A DNA stretch of 64,000 nucleotides. It comes from Streptomyces sp. NBC_00190 (lineage in GTDB: Bacteria > Actinomycetota > Actinomycetes > Streptomycetales > Streptomycetaceae). The DNA lies in contig NZ_CP108131.1 of assembly GCF_036203305.1 (NCBI RefSeq), positions 8,308,001 to 8,372,000 on the forward strand. Reading direction: 5' to 3'. A program made the position numbers and the translations under genes. The notes under the pieces were generated by a model. The model was not told where the DNA came from, did not search any database, and worked only from the letters and a program-made list of their open reading frames with translations. Numbering within the stretch: the first letter of the stretch is position 1; every line of letters starts with the position of its first letter. Below, piece after piece: positions 32,958 through 41,667 of the stretch.

Positions 32958-33399
32958 CCGTTGACCGTACAGACCCCGCACCGGGCAGCTCGGCCATCGC
33001 GATCATCATGACCACACCCTCGCACGACCGACGGGTCAGCGACTGGCTCTCCAGGACGGACAAGAACCTCACCGCTTATCCGGCCACACCGCATCCACAG
33101 GATTTGACAATTGCTCGGGCCATTCCGTGAAGAACATCGAACGTGGCCGCCCCCGCTGCTCGGGGCTGTGCGATGCGTTCGCGTTCTTCAGAGCTTGCAG
33201 GGACCCGAGGCGAGTTCTCATCCCGCCGCCTGCGTTCGCCCCGTGCGACTCGTTCGTGGCAAATCTGTGGGTTGCGCGTGGTGCGAGAGGCGATGCTCCT
33301 GCGGCTGCAGACGACAGGGCGCCTCGTGCCGATCCCCGGATGACGGTCTGTGGCGTAGGCGCGAAACCGAGCAGCCCGCGCATCGCCCGCAAGGGCGTA
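32958..33399. other. 442-bp region of decayed DNA
   Basis: One short plus frame from ATG 33008 (MTTPSHDRRVSDWLSRTDKN LTAYPATPHPQDL, 40 codons, stop 33130) is protein-like but unrecognised. The rest shows no gene. Confidence 0.35.
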
Positions 33400-33570
33400 G
33401 AGCCCTCCCAGCGGGTGGTCCGGCATCGTTGGAGCGTGGACCGCACGGTGGCGTGGCCGGCGGTGCCGCCGCCTGCACTGTCGCTACGAGCGCAAGACCG
33501 CACGCTTCCTGGCCTTCGATGCCGTCGCCGCCTCTGCCAGGCAGACGGCCCACCAGTCCTTCCGTATTCC
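33400..33570 (+). pseudogene. C-terminal relic of an IS5-family transposase
   Basis: VVRHRWSVDRTVAW recalls RWVVERTLAWL, and after an indel RRLHCRYERKTARFLAF recalls the end of IS5 transposases (GCRRLHRRYERKxEHFLAF). It runs into the start region of the GNAT gene, with an open frame across the junction. Confidence 0.52.
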
Positions 33571-33598
33571 GTTGCAGCGAGCCGTTTTGCGAACAACC

Positions 33599-34180
33599 AT
33601 GGCCGTCATGGAGCGACAACCGGGGCAGATTATTGACTGCGGAGACTTCGTCTTGCGACGTTGGCGGGGGCAGAGCGACTTCGCTCCGGCATTCAAGTTG
33701 ATCGAGGAGTCTCTGGACCACTTGCGCCCCTGGGAGCCGTGGGTCGCCCGTCACAGCGAGAAGGGCACCCGAGACTTCCTCGCGAAGTCCGAGTCAAAGT
33801 GGGCAAGCGGTGAGGTGTACGACTACGCCATAGCCAAAGACGGCATTCTCATCGGCATGTGCCAGAGCTACCACGGGTCCGAACCTCAGGGCTGGCGCAT
33901 GGGGTATTGGCTGCACCCTGCCGCCACGGGCCGGGGCATCGCCACGAGAGCGACGGCGGCCTTGGTCACCGAGATGTTCACCCTGCCGGACGTGGAGTAC
34001 CTGGAAATCGCGCACGACCTGGCCAACACTTCCAGCGCCGCGATACCACGCCGTTTGGGCTTCACGGAAGTCCTGCGTGAACAGGCAACGCCGCCCGCAG
34101 CTCCCTCAGGCAGCGGGATCAACGTGGTCTGGCGGCTGAACCGCCCTACACCGCCCGTTTTCGACGCTCCCTGCCCCTGA
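33599..34180 (+). CDS. GNAT-family N-acetyltransferase (RimJ/RimL type)
   Basis: 193 residues from ATG 33599 (ATG 33608 possible). GDFVLRRWRGQSDFAPAFKL, FLAKSESKWASGEVYDYAIA, the acetyl-CoA loop region YWLHPAATGRGIATRATAAL (RGxA pattern) and IAHDLANTSSAAIPRRLGFT are those of protein- or metabolite-acetylating RimJ/RimL-like enzymes. The native promoter has been replaced by the IS5 relic just upstream. Substrate unknown. Confidence 0.85.
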   Translation: MAVMERQPGQIIDCGDFVLRRWRGQSDFAPAFKLIEESLDHLRPWEPWVARHSEKGTRDFLAKSESKWASGEVYDYAIAKDGILIGMCQSYHGSEPQGWRMGYWLHPAATGRGIATRATAALVTEMFTLPDVEYLEIAHDLANTSSAAIPRRLGFTEVLREQATPPAAPSGSGINVVWRLNRPTPPVFDAPCP

Positions 34181-34218
34181 ATACGGGCGGCATCGCGGAG
34201 GCGGTTCCTTTCCAGGTG

Positions 34219-34380
34219 AGGCGAGGGGGTTGGCCGGCGGTCGGGTGTTCTTCGCGAAGATCTCCTCGGCCCTGCGGTAGGAGAGCCGGCCCCGGCCGGT
34301 CTCGGGGCACACGTCGGGTGCCGCCGTTCCGGCCGGGGCCCTGAGGTCCGTGAGGAACAGGGGCCGCGGGTGCGCCGGGC
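34219..34380 (-). pseudogene. tyrosine-recombinase fragment A
   Basis: PLFLTDLRAPAGTAAPDVCP ETGRGRLSYRRAEEIFAKNT is the middle of an actinomycete tyrosine integrase. A longer fragment of a related copy in the same orientation lies at 36885-37255. The catalytic His-x-x-Arg and Tyr are missing here. Confidence 0.62.
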
Positions 34381-34518
34381 GATGAGCCGGGGCAGCAGCT
34401 GGGCGGTTCCGGACTGCCGGTGAATCCACTCGGTCGCTCCGCCCCGCTGGTCCTCACGGTGAACACAGCCCCGGGTGTTACCCAGCGCTACATGTTCGTT
34501 CGCCGTAGCTGTACGCCG

Positions 34519-35988
34519 TCAACGGCTGTTCGCGGATGCCTTGTTCGAGGTGGTGACCGCATCTGGATCGGTGGAACGTTGCGGCGCCGCGGAGCCTTCC
34601 GCGGGCTTGGACCTCGCCAGCCACAGGCCGGTGAACACGGCGGTGGCCAAAGTGACGGCGCCGGCAGCGAGGAAGGCGCTGTTGAGGCCAGTCTCGAAGG
34701 AGGCGCCGCCAGACTGCCGGGTGCGGACGATGGCTCCGAGTACCGCCACGCCGAGCACCGCGCCGATCTGCCGGGTGGTGCTGCTGATGCCTGATGCGAG
34801 GCCGCCTTCCTGCGGGCTGACTGCTTGGATGGCGGCTCCCGTCAGGGGGGACATGGTCAGGGCGAAGCCGATGCCGACGACTCCCAGTCGCCACCACACG
34901 TTCCCGTAGCCGGTGTCGGCGTGCACCGTGCCGAGCGCCAGCAGTCCCAGGCCGGCCAGGGCCAGGCCGGTGGTGACCACGATGCGGAAGCCGTACCGGG
35001 CGGCGAGCCGGCCCGCGTACGGGCTGACGATCACCATGGCGAGGGATACCGGCAGGGTCTGCAGGCCGGCGCGCAGGATCGAGCTGCCCTGGACGTACAC
35101 GAAGAACTGGGAGAAGAAGAACGACGAACCCATGAGCGCGAACCCCACCACGACCATGGCGGTGTTGGACACGGTGAACAGGCGCTGCCGGAACAGCGGC
35201 AGCGGCAGCATCGGAGCGGAACGACGCGCTTCGACGGCGACGAAGGCGGCGAGGAGGATCACCGCGGCGGTGAAGCTGCCCAGGATCACCGGAGACGTCC
35301 AGCCGCGGGCACCACCCTCGATCAGCCCGTAGGTCAGTGCCCCCACCCCCAGAACGGACAGCACCGTCCCCGGGATGTCGATCGCGGGGGCGCTCGGATT
35401 GCGGGTCTCTTCAAGGCTGCGCAGACCGACCAGCAGAAGGACCACGCCGATGGGCAGATTGACCAGGAAGATGGCGGGCCAGCCGAGGGTATCTGTCAGC
35501 ACTCCGCCGGCCACGGGGCCTGCGGCCAGACCGATTCCGCTGAATCCGGCCCACAGGCCGATCGCCTTGATTCGTTCTTGCGGCGCGGGACAGGCGGCGG
35601 CGAGCAGGGCGAGCGAGGCAGGGCTCAGCGCCGCGGCCCCGATGCCCTGCAGCACCCGGCCGACGACCAGCCAGCCGAGCGAGGGTGCGAGGCTGCACAG
35701 CACCGACGCGGCGGTGAACACCGCCACGCCGGTCAGGTACACCCGCTTGCGGCCGAACCGGTCGGCGAAGACACCGCCGGACAGCAGCAGCATGGCGACC
35801 AGCAGTACGTACGCGTCGACGATCCATTGCAGACCGGTCAGCTGAGTGTGCAGCCGGTGCTGCATGTCGGGCAGCGCTGCTCCGACAATCGTGTTGTCGA
35901 GCAGGACCATGAACTGGCCCAGGCAGGTCACCGCGAGCAGCACGGCCCGGTTCGGTCGGCTGCCTACGGCCGCATGCGATACCGCCAT
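34519..35988 (-). CDS. 14-TM MFS drug exporter (DHA2 family)
   Basis: 489 residues from ATG 35988 (GAGAGG 7 nt upstream). Fourteen hydrophobic segments. Motif A GGVFADRFGRKR between helices 2 and 3, motif C-like GIGLAAGPVAGGVLTD in helix 5, and VTCLGQFMVLLDNTIVGAAL with the helix-1 Asp typical of the EmrB/QacA group. It probably exports lipophilic drugs with proton antiport. Divergently transcribed from a TetR gene, with near-identical promoter elements in the shared 146-bp region. Confidence 0.92.
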   Translation of the reverse strand: MAVSHAAVGSRPNRAVLLAVTCLGQFMVLLDNTIVGAALPDMQHRLHTQLTGLQWIVDAYVLLVAMLLLSGGVFADRFGRKRVYLTGVAVFTAASVLCSLAPSLGWLVVGRVLQGIGAAALSPASLALLAAACPAPQERIKAIGLWAGFSGIGLAAGPVAGGVLTDTLGWPAIFLVNLPIGVVLLLVGLRSLEETRNPSAPAIDIPGTVLSVLGVGALTYGLIEGGARGWTSPVILGSFTAAVILLAAFVAVEARRSAPMLPLPLFRQRLFTVSNTAMVVVGFALMGSSFFFSQFFVYVQGSSILRAGLQTLPVSLAMVIVSPYAGRLAARYGFRIVVTTGLALAGLGLLALGTVHADTGYGNVWWRLGVVGIGFALTMSPLTGAAIQAVSPQEGGLASGISSTTRQIGAVLGVAVLGAIVRTRQSGGASFETGLNSAFLAAGAVTLATAVFTGLWLARSKPAEGSAAPQRSTDPDAVTTSNKASANSR

Positions 35989-36050
35989 GGGGATTCCTCT
36001 CAATCGTCAGTTGCGCTTCTTCACGACCAACGTGGTCAGCCTCTGAGCGC

Positions 36051-36127
36051 CCTAAAGCAGTCAGCGGATGCGTTAGGAGACTGTAAGGAGGGTTGCCGCT
36101 CAAACGCAAGTCGTGACTGCATTAAGG
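36051..36127. promoter_or_regulatory. mirrored bipartite elements of the MFS/TetR divergent promoters
   Basis: AACGCA-N5-TGACTGC followed by A/T-TTA-A/G-GG occurs once on each strand: plus at 36103-36127, minus at 36074-36051. The TGACTGCATTAAGG / TGACTGCTTTAGGG ends resemble extended -10 elements. The shared spacing suggests two equivalent operator-promoters controlled by the TetR protein. Confidence 0.55.
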
Positions 36128-36134
36128 TGGGGCC

Positions 36135-36701
36135 ATGAACGAGCGACAGCAAGCCCGGCGGCCCGGCGGACGCAGCGCCCGCGTCGGCGCGCAGGTGCGC
36201 CAGGCCGTCACCGACCTGATCAGTGAGCGCGGCTACGGCAACTTCACCGTCGGCGAGGTCGCAGCCCGCGCGGGCGTGGCCGACAGCAGCATCTACCGCC
36301 GGTGGGGCAGCCTGGAAACCCTGCTCACCGACGTGGCGCTCACCCGCCTCAATGCGCAGTCGCCGATGCCCGACACCGGGAGCCTCGCCGGCGACCTGCG
36401 CACTTACGCGGCCAACGTGGCCCGCGAGATCACCGGACCCGACGGTCTGGCGGTGGTGCGCCTGGCCGTCGCCCTGTCGAGCAGCGGTCAGCAGGGCCTG
36501 CAGGCGGGTGACGACCTCCGCGCCGAACGCATGCGGCAACTGCAGTCCATGCTCGATCGCGCCCGCGAGCGCGGCGAGCACGCACCCGACGCGTTCGACG
36601 TGCTGGACCACATCCTGGCCCCGATGTATATCCGCGTCTTGTTCGGCATGGTCCCGCTCACCCCGGACTACGTCGACCGGCTGGTCGACCGATTGCTGTG
36701 A
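36135..36701 (+). CDS. TetR-family repressor of the MFS exporter
   Basis: 188 residues from ATG 36135 with AAGGTGGGG just upstream. HTH at residues 35-60 (FTVGEVAARAGVADSSIYRR). The C-terminal ligand domain contains DTGSLAGDLRTYAANVAREI and ILAPMYIRVLFGMVPLTPDY of the TetR_C_16/11 style. It is divergent from the exporter and ends in a strong terminator. Ligand unknown, presumably a substrate of the pump. Confidence 0.92.
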   Translation: MNERQQARRPGGRSARVGAQVRQAVTDLISERGYGNFTVGEVAARAGVADSSIYRRWGSLETLLTDVALTRLNAQSPMPDTGSLAGDLRTYAANVAREITGPDGLAVVRLAVALSSSGQQGLQAGDDLRAERMRQLQSMLDRARERGEHAPDAFDVLDHILAPMYIRVLFGMVPLTPDYVDRLVDRLL

Positions 36702-36735
36702 CCTCGACGCGGTCCCCGGGATCAGCCCTCGGACG

Positions 36736-36767
36736 CGGTGCCAGGGCTCCGCGGAGCCCTGGCACCG
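36736..36767. terminator. perfect 32-bp palindromic terminator
   Basis: CGGTGCCAGGGCTCCG followed directly by its reverse complement, 35 bp after the TetR stop. No loop beyond the minimal turn. Confidence 0.8.
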
Positions 36768-36884
36768 TGAGGTGCCGTGGCGGGTTTCTGGCGTATCTGG
36801 GTCATGCCCCGACAAGACCGGGATCACGGTCCAGTGGTCCTGACTCGGACACCAGGGCCCATGCAACCCGCCGGTAGGTTCCGG

Positions 36885-37255
36885 AAGCTGAACCGTTGTG
36901 GCGGGCGGCGGGGTCTCGCTCGGCGACGTGCCGGGCTACCGAATCGACACCGGGGCGGGCGTACCGCTCCAACGAGCGGACGGATGCGCGCCGGGACCGC
37001 GCGAGCAGGGTAGAGGTGCCCTCCTCGGCGTCGTGCGTGAGCGCACTGCGGCGGAGCTGGTGCAGGGTCCAGCCGTCCAGGTGCTCGATGCCCTCAGGCG
37101 AGGCGAGCGGGTTGGCCAGCAGCCGGGTGTGCTCCTCGAAGATCTCCTCGGCCCGGCGATAGGAGAGCCGGGCCCGGCCAGTCTCCTCGCACACGTCCAG
37201 CGTCGCGATCCCGGCCGGGGCCCTGCGGCCGGTGAGGAACAGCGGGCTGCGGTCA
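36885..37255 (-). pseudogene. tyrosine-recombinase (integrase) C-terminal fragment B
   Basis: RSPLFLTGRRAPAGIATLDV CEETGRARLSYRRAEEIFEE, then the catalytic block GWTLHQLRRSALTH (HxLRR instead of the usual HxLRH) and the nucleophile region SVRSLERYARPGVDSVARHV with Tyr. The N-terminal SAM-like and core-binding parts are missing. Same orientation as fragment A. Confidence 0.7.
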
Positions 37256-37649
37256 CCGGTTCGATGGTCACGCTCGCTCCGCCCTCCCGGCGCCGCCGCA
37301 GTAAATGCGTACACCTCACCCCGGCTGCCGGAACCGTCCGCCGCAGGTCGCGATGGTCACGATAGGGGCTCCGCCGCAGTTCCGGCGTTTACTGCGGCAC
37401 CACACTGACGGTCCATCATCAGCTGGAAGTCCGATGAGCCGACCCGGAAGTGGAAGGCTTCTACCACCATCCGCTGTACCGCTGCCCCTCGCGCGGGGTC
37501 CGGCCCCGAGCATCACGCAGGGCTACATGTCCGTTCGCCGCAGCCATACGAGAACAGAGCCGTGTACGCGGCGAGGGGTCGCTGGCGTCTAGCTAGAAGG
37601 CTGCAGAAAATCTCGGGTTCTGGCCGCGGCTCGGTCCAGTCTTGTTGGC
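37256..37649. other. 394-bp region that shares sequence with 34430-34520
   Basis: CTACATGTCCGTTCGCCGCA (37525) parallels CTACATGTTCGTTCGCCGTA (34489), each roughly 140-270 bp beyond an integrase fragment. So the direct repeat that flanks the MFS/TetR cassette extends past the integrase. No gene seen. Confidence 0.5.
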
Positions 37650-37871
37650 ATGCAGGGGGAATGGGCCGGGGAGACGGTCGGGCCGGATGTGTGGGAGACG
37701 TGCCGGGAGTTGATCCCGGCGGGGAGTGTCTTCGCGTTCCTGGCTGAGCATCGCGAGGTGCTGTTCCCGCCGGGGATGTTCGCGGACATGTTTCCCTCGT
37801 CCAATGGCCGTCCGAGTCTGCCGCCGAAGGTTCTGGCCGCGGCGGTGGTGCTGCAGAGTCTGCACGGGTGA
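37650..37871 (+). pseudogene. N-terminal fragment of an IS1182-family transposase
   Basis: 73 codons from ATG 37650: PDVWETCRELIPAGSVFAFL AEHREVLFPPGMFADMFPSS NGRPSLPPKVLAAAVVLQSL, then stop. This is a different IS1182 lineage from the one at 11696. Confidence 0.7.
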
Positions 37872-37906
37872 TCCTTCACTGCCTATCCGTTGTAGGGATT
37901 GTGCAG

Positions 37907-37927
37907 ACATGTCGAGCATGTCTGATT
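37907..37927. repeat. hairpin CAGACATG-N5-CATGTCTG
   Basis: 8-bp stem with 5-nt loop 36 bp after the IS1182 fragment. It could be an IS end or a terminator-like structure. Confidence 0.35.
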
Positions 37928-38000
37928 TCCACCCGCCCTCGATGGCTGCTGCGTCGACAGTCGTCGGCCACGATGTCCCCACCACCCTGAGAGGCCACGC

Positions 38001-38028
38001 GGCTGCTGGCTGCTGGCTGCTGGCTGGT
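38001..38028. repeat. heptanucleotide tandem repeat GGCTGCT
   Basis: Three perfect units and one degenerate unit (GGCTGGT), 26 bp upstream of the permease start. Confidence 0.85.
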
Positions 38029-38053
38029 GGCGTAGGTGAAGGGTGTGGTCGAG

Positions 38054-38841
38054 GTGTCGCCGGACAAGGGCCTGGCCGCCGCTGAACGGCTGTGGTCGGC
38101 CCCGTTGGTGTTCGGGGCCGGCGCGATGGTGGGCGTGCTCGGCGGCATGATCGGACTGGGCGGCGCGGAGTTCCGATTGCCGCTGCTGATCAGCATGTTC
38201 GGCCTCGCCGCCCTGTCGGCCGTCATCCTGAACAAGGCGATGAGCCTGGTCGTCGTAGTCACCGCCCTGCCCGCCCGGTTCGCCGCGGTCTCCTTCGGCG
38301 ACCTCGGCGCCCACTGGGCGATCGCGGTAAACCTGCTGGCAGGCAGCCTGCTCGGCGCGTGGGCCGGGGCCTCGTGGGCGGTGCGCATGCGCTCCGCGAC
38401 CTTCTACAAGGTCCTAGCGGTCCTCATGGTTGCCATGGCCGCGGCTTTGGTGGTCACCCGCACCACCGCCGTTGGATCCCTGGATCTGCCGGGCCCGGTC
38501 CAGGTCGTGGCCGGGGTGGTGGCCGGGTTCGGGATCGGCGTGGTCGCGGCCATCATGGGCGTCGCCGGCGGGGAGCTGCTGATCCCCACGATCGTGCTGC
38601 TGTTCGGAACGGACATCAAGCTCGCGGGAACCTGTCCCTGCTGGTGTCCCTGCCCACGATGCTCGTCGCGTTCGCCCGCTACAGCCGCGACGGCAGCTTC
38701 GCCGCCCTCATGGCGACGGGCTCGATCGCCGGCGCGCTCCTCGGTGGGTTCCTGCTGGGCGTGATTCCGGACCTGGTCCTGATCCCTGCACTCGCGGTGA
38801 TGCTGCTGGTCTCGGCGGTCAAGGTCGCCCGGCACAACTGA
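38054..38841 (+). pseudogene. TauE/SafE-family (TSUP) permease with one frameshift
   Basis: From GTG 38054 (GTG 38036 also in frame) the product begins VSPDKGLAAAERLWSAPLVF and has the family repeat GVLGGMIGLGGAEFRLPLL and, in the second half, GFGIGVVAAIMGVAGGELLI. Near 38630, one base appears to be lost in GGGAACCTGTCC, and the remainder SLLVSLPTMLVAFARYSRDG to VSAVKVARHN continues in another frame. About eight membrane helices. Family members export sulfite or related anions. If the indel is a read error the gene is intact. Confidence 0.75.
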
Positions 38842-38864
38842 CCCAAGCGAACCTGACGACCCTC

Positions 38865-38902
38865 AGCGCGGGCCGCCACCCCACCCGGTGGCGGCCCGCG
38901 CT
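38865..38902. terminator. terminator after the permease gene
   Basis: 16-bp perfect stem AGCGCGGGCCGCCACC with its complement, 6-nt loop CCACCC, followed by TTTC. Confidence 0.87.
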
Positions 38903-38914
38903 TTCGCGCGCCCC

Positions 38915-39105
38915 TGGACCGGCACGTCCCCCTAGGCCCGGACCAGGCCGCGGTGAGGCTTGGCGTGCGGCGCCGGGACTTTGACGAGGTGGTCCGCCTC
39001 GGGTACGTCGCCCCCGTGGGCCCGGTGGAGGTCGACTTCAAGCACCAGGGCGGGGTGACGACCGTCCCGCTTTACAGCGCCCTCCCTGTTGCATGGGCGT
39101 GTTGA
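38915..39105 (+). pseudogene. 5' fragment of an actinomycete hypothetical (HTH-like) protein
   Basis: PLGPDQAAVRLGVRRRDFDE VVRLGYVAP reads like the winged-helix N-terminal part of a Streptomyces protein family often found in pairs. The expected continuation appears at 40166, so about 1 kb has been inserted between. Confidence 0.42.
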
Positions 39106-39157
39106 AGCTGATGCAACAGGGCTGGTTCGGCCCCAGGTCGATGTACTGACCCCTGCC

Positions 39158-39892
39158 TCAACTGCTGATCAGGGTGCGGTCCAGGAGGGGGAGCAGGCGG
39201 TCCCAGTGGCGCTTCAACCCGGAGGCGCTGAAAGCGTCGGTGTCGGACATGGTGAAGCCGTGGATGGTGTGGGGGTAGATCTCGGAAGTGTAGCGGACAC
39301 GTGCGGCATCCAGGGCCTGGTTGAGCTCCTCAAGGGCCTGGGGGGTCAGGTCGCCCTCGGCATGGCCGAGGTGGACTTTTGCGGTGATCCTGGAGAAGAG
39401 GTCGGGCCCATCGGCGCCCACGGGGCCGTGGAACGCGGCGACGGCGGCCACCCGGTCCGGGTGCGCCGCGGCGGTGCGCATCGCGAGGAGGCCGCCGATG
39501 CAGTAGCCGGTCACCGCGACCGGACCGGCGCCGACTTCGGGCTGGGTGGCGAGGAACTTGAGGTAGGCATCGGCGTCGCTCAGGGCACGTTCGACTGTGT
39601 GCGCCTGGATCAGGGGCATCAGCTGGGCCATGACTTGGGGGCGGACCTCTTCGCCGATGTGCTCGGGCAGTTCGAGCACCGGTGCCGAGCCGTTCCGGTA
39701 GAAGAGGTTGGGGACGAGCACGTAGTACCCGTGCCTGGCCAGCTCGCGGGCCAACTCCCGCAGTGCGGGCCGGATGCCGAAGCCGTCTGCGTACATCAGC
39801 ACCCCTGGGTGCTGCTCGCCGCGGTCGGGAAAGGCGGCGAACGCGTCGGCCTGACCGTCCGCGGTGGGAATCTGCAGCGTCTTGATGGGCAT
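39158..39892 (-). CDS. dienelactone hydrolase family protein
   Basis: 244 residues from ATG 39892 (AGGAGG 5 nt upstream). Alpha/beta hydrolase with Cys nucleophile: VAVTGYCIGGLLAMR (Cys131), acid Asp181 (GHAEGDLTP) and His211 (YPHTIHGFTM), matching the Cys-Asp-His triad of dienelactone hydrolase. N-terminal HPGVLMYADGFGIRPALREL is typical. It hydrolyses lactone or ester bonds, in aromatic catabolism in classical cases. No catabolic neighbours here. It lies in a segment that appears inserted into another gene. Confidence 0.92.
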   Translation of the reverse strand: MPIKTLQIPTADGQADAFAAFPDRGEQHPGVLMYADGFGIRPALRELARELARHGYYVLVPNLFYRNGSAPVLELPEHIGEEVRPQVMAQLMPLIQAHTVERALSDADAYLKFLATQPEVGAGPVAVTGYCIGGLLAMRTAAAHPDRVAAVAAFHGPVGADGPDLFSRITAKVHLGHAEGDLTPQALEELNQALDAARVRYTSEIYPHTIHGFTMSDTDAFSASGLKRHWDRLLPLLDRTLISS

Positions 39893-40165
39893 GGATCCTC
39901 CTGTCGTGGTTGATGTGTCGAACCTGTGATCAACACGACGAAGGCGGAGCTCGCGCAGCAACGCAAGATCCTCGATCGATCAGCGGGCCGAAATCTGCCC
40001 GCGCGGTGCTCAGAAGAGCACCGGGTCACCAATCCGTGTGTGGCGCGATGCCGTCCCGGTAGTCATCCCCACAACGTAGAGCACCGAACAAAGCCGACGC
40101 TAGTACCACCAGCCCGCACAGCGCACTCGAACACTCACTCACCTCAACGCGCAGGACTTGACAGG
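39893..40165. other. 273-bp region without a supported gene
   Basis: Upstream region of the dienelactone hydrolase gene; probably holds its promoter and the right junction of the inserted segment near 40160. Confidence 0.4.
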
Positions 40166-40285
40166 GAAAGCGCCGAGGCCATTGCGCTCCTGGACGTCGC
40201 CCGTCCTGGGGTGGACTGGCGGGCGGTGCGGGAGACCCGTCCGGGCCGCCGCTCCCTGCTTGCCGGCCTCACCCCGGTCACCCGG
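40166..40285 (+). pseudogene. 3' fragment of the interrupted hypothetical protein
   Basis: AIALLDVARPGVDWRAVRET RPGRRSLLAGLTPV fits as the C-terminal end of the 38915 fragment (VDWxxVRxxRPGxRSPLA). It overlaps the start of the next relic. Confidence 0.38.
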
Positions 40286-40917
40286 ACACGGACCGGTTCC
40301 TGCTCGCCGAGGTGGGCCAGATCGCACGTGTGGGGCGGGCGGCGGTGGTCAACTGGCGCCGCCGCCACACCGACTTCCCCGCCCCGACCGGCGGGACGGG
40401 CGTGCATCCGGAGTTCGACCGGGCCGACATTGTCGCCTGGCTGCTCGCCAACGACAAGATCGAGGTCCCCGCCGGGGCAGCGGCGGCCACGCTGCTGGTG
40501 CGTTGTGTGGGCGGCGGGACACGACGGTTCCGCCTGGATGCCCCGTGGCTGGGCCTTACCGACGACATCGAGGACACCGACCAGCTGTCGGGCTGGTCCA
40601 CCGACGCGGGCGGACGCCGACGCTCTGGCCGCCCTGGCGGCCGGAGAGTTCGGGGCCGCACTGACCCGGCTGACCGCACCGGGTGCGGGTCCGCTCGCCG
40701 TGCTGGGCGAGGTCCGGGTCACCGACCGGTTCCGGTCGGGGTCGGGTGGCCTGCGCATCACGCTGGAGTGGCCCGCCCGGCTGCCGGGCACCGCCTCGGA
40801 GAAGCCGGCGGGCGGGGCGGTCCGCCACGGGGTCCCGCACGCCCGGGCGGGCGAGAACTGCGTGTGCAAGCGGCACGACTGCGGCGGCCTGGTCCCGGTG
40901 GGCTGGTGTGCAGCTGA
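40268..40917 (+). pseudogene. actinomycete hypothetical protein, frameshifted
   Basis: HPDTDRFLLAEVGQIARVGR AAVVNWRRRHTDFPAPTGGT and FDRADIVAWLLANDKIEVPA form a MerR-like DNA-binding N-terminus. Near 40610 an indel changes frame to DADALAALAAGEFGAALTRL and GSGGLRITLEWPARLPGTAS. Ends with Cys-rich ENCVCKRHDCGG. Function unknown. Confidence 0.48.
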
Positions 40918-41127
40918 TCTGCGCTGCTGCGCCAGGTGGCCCTTGCGGCCGGCGCACCGCCGCCTGGGCCGGGCCCGGCGCGCACCGCACGCACCGCAGC
41001 GCCGCGGGCGGCGGCTCGTGGCCCGGCCGGGCCGGCGGCCGTTACCGGGGTACCGCGTATGCCGCCCGTACCGTCCAAGCCGGGCACGGGCAAGTCCAGC
41101 TAACCCCTCGCGAAGGAGCCCGGTCCG

Positions 41128-41539
41128 TGTCCACCCCCGAACCTGCCGTGCCGCCCGCAGTTGATCCGTTCGCCGAAGCGGTGGTGGCGGCCTGGTCGGG
41201 TTCGTCGGCGGCGGCTCGGGCGCCGGTGAAGTGGGTGGTGAAGAAGGCCTGGTCTTGCGCGGCGTCGACGCCAGGGACGCCAGCCCGACCCGCCGCGCCG
41301 GCGCCGGCCGGCCGACGGCGGCACCGACGGCGGGGAGGGGTACGGCTGGCTGCTGATCACCCGGCTGGCCGACGCGGTGGGGGTCCGGCCGGTCCCAGAG
41401 GGCGGCAAGACCGTCCACGTGCGTCTGACCGCTGGCCCCGGAGCAGGGGACGCGCCGGCACGTCGTCCTCACACGCCCGGTGCAGGAAGCCCAACTGATG
41501 TGCCGGGAACGGGAACCGGAGTGATCGTGCCGACGTGAA
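41128..41539 (+). pseudogene. possible ATP-binding (HATPase-like) protein, frameshifted
   Basis: GTG 41128 has a good ribosome binding site (AAGGAG 9 nt upstream): VSTPEPAVPPAVDPFAEAVV. After an indel near 41315 the end reads GYGWLLITRLADAVGVRPVP EGGKTVHVRL, like the C-terminal strand of anti-sigma-type HATPase proteins (GxGLxLVxxLAxxWGVxP..GKTVW). Weak. Confidence 0.35.
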
Positions 41540-41667
41540 CGTCGGTGACGGGGCTTAGCGTGCACGGACGGAAGCGGGGGGGTCGTTCACGCACGGACGC
41601 GTGATCCCGGACATACACATGACATGTGCCAGGGCAGAGCCCCACGGCTCGATCCTCAGGGGGGATC

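Noticed and set aside
34825..36138. 437-codon plus-strand frame
   Set aside because: Antisense of the MFS exporter; Gln/His/Arg-rich composition typical of a shadow.
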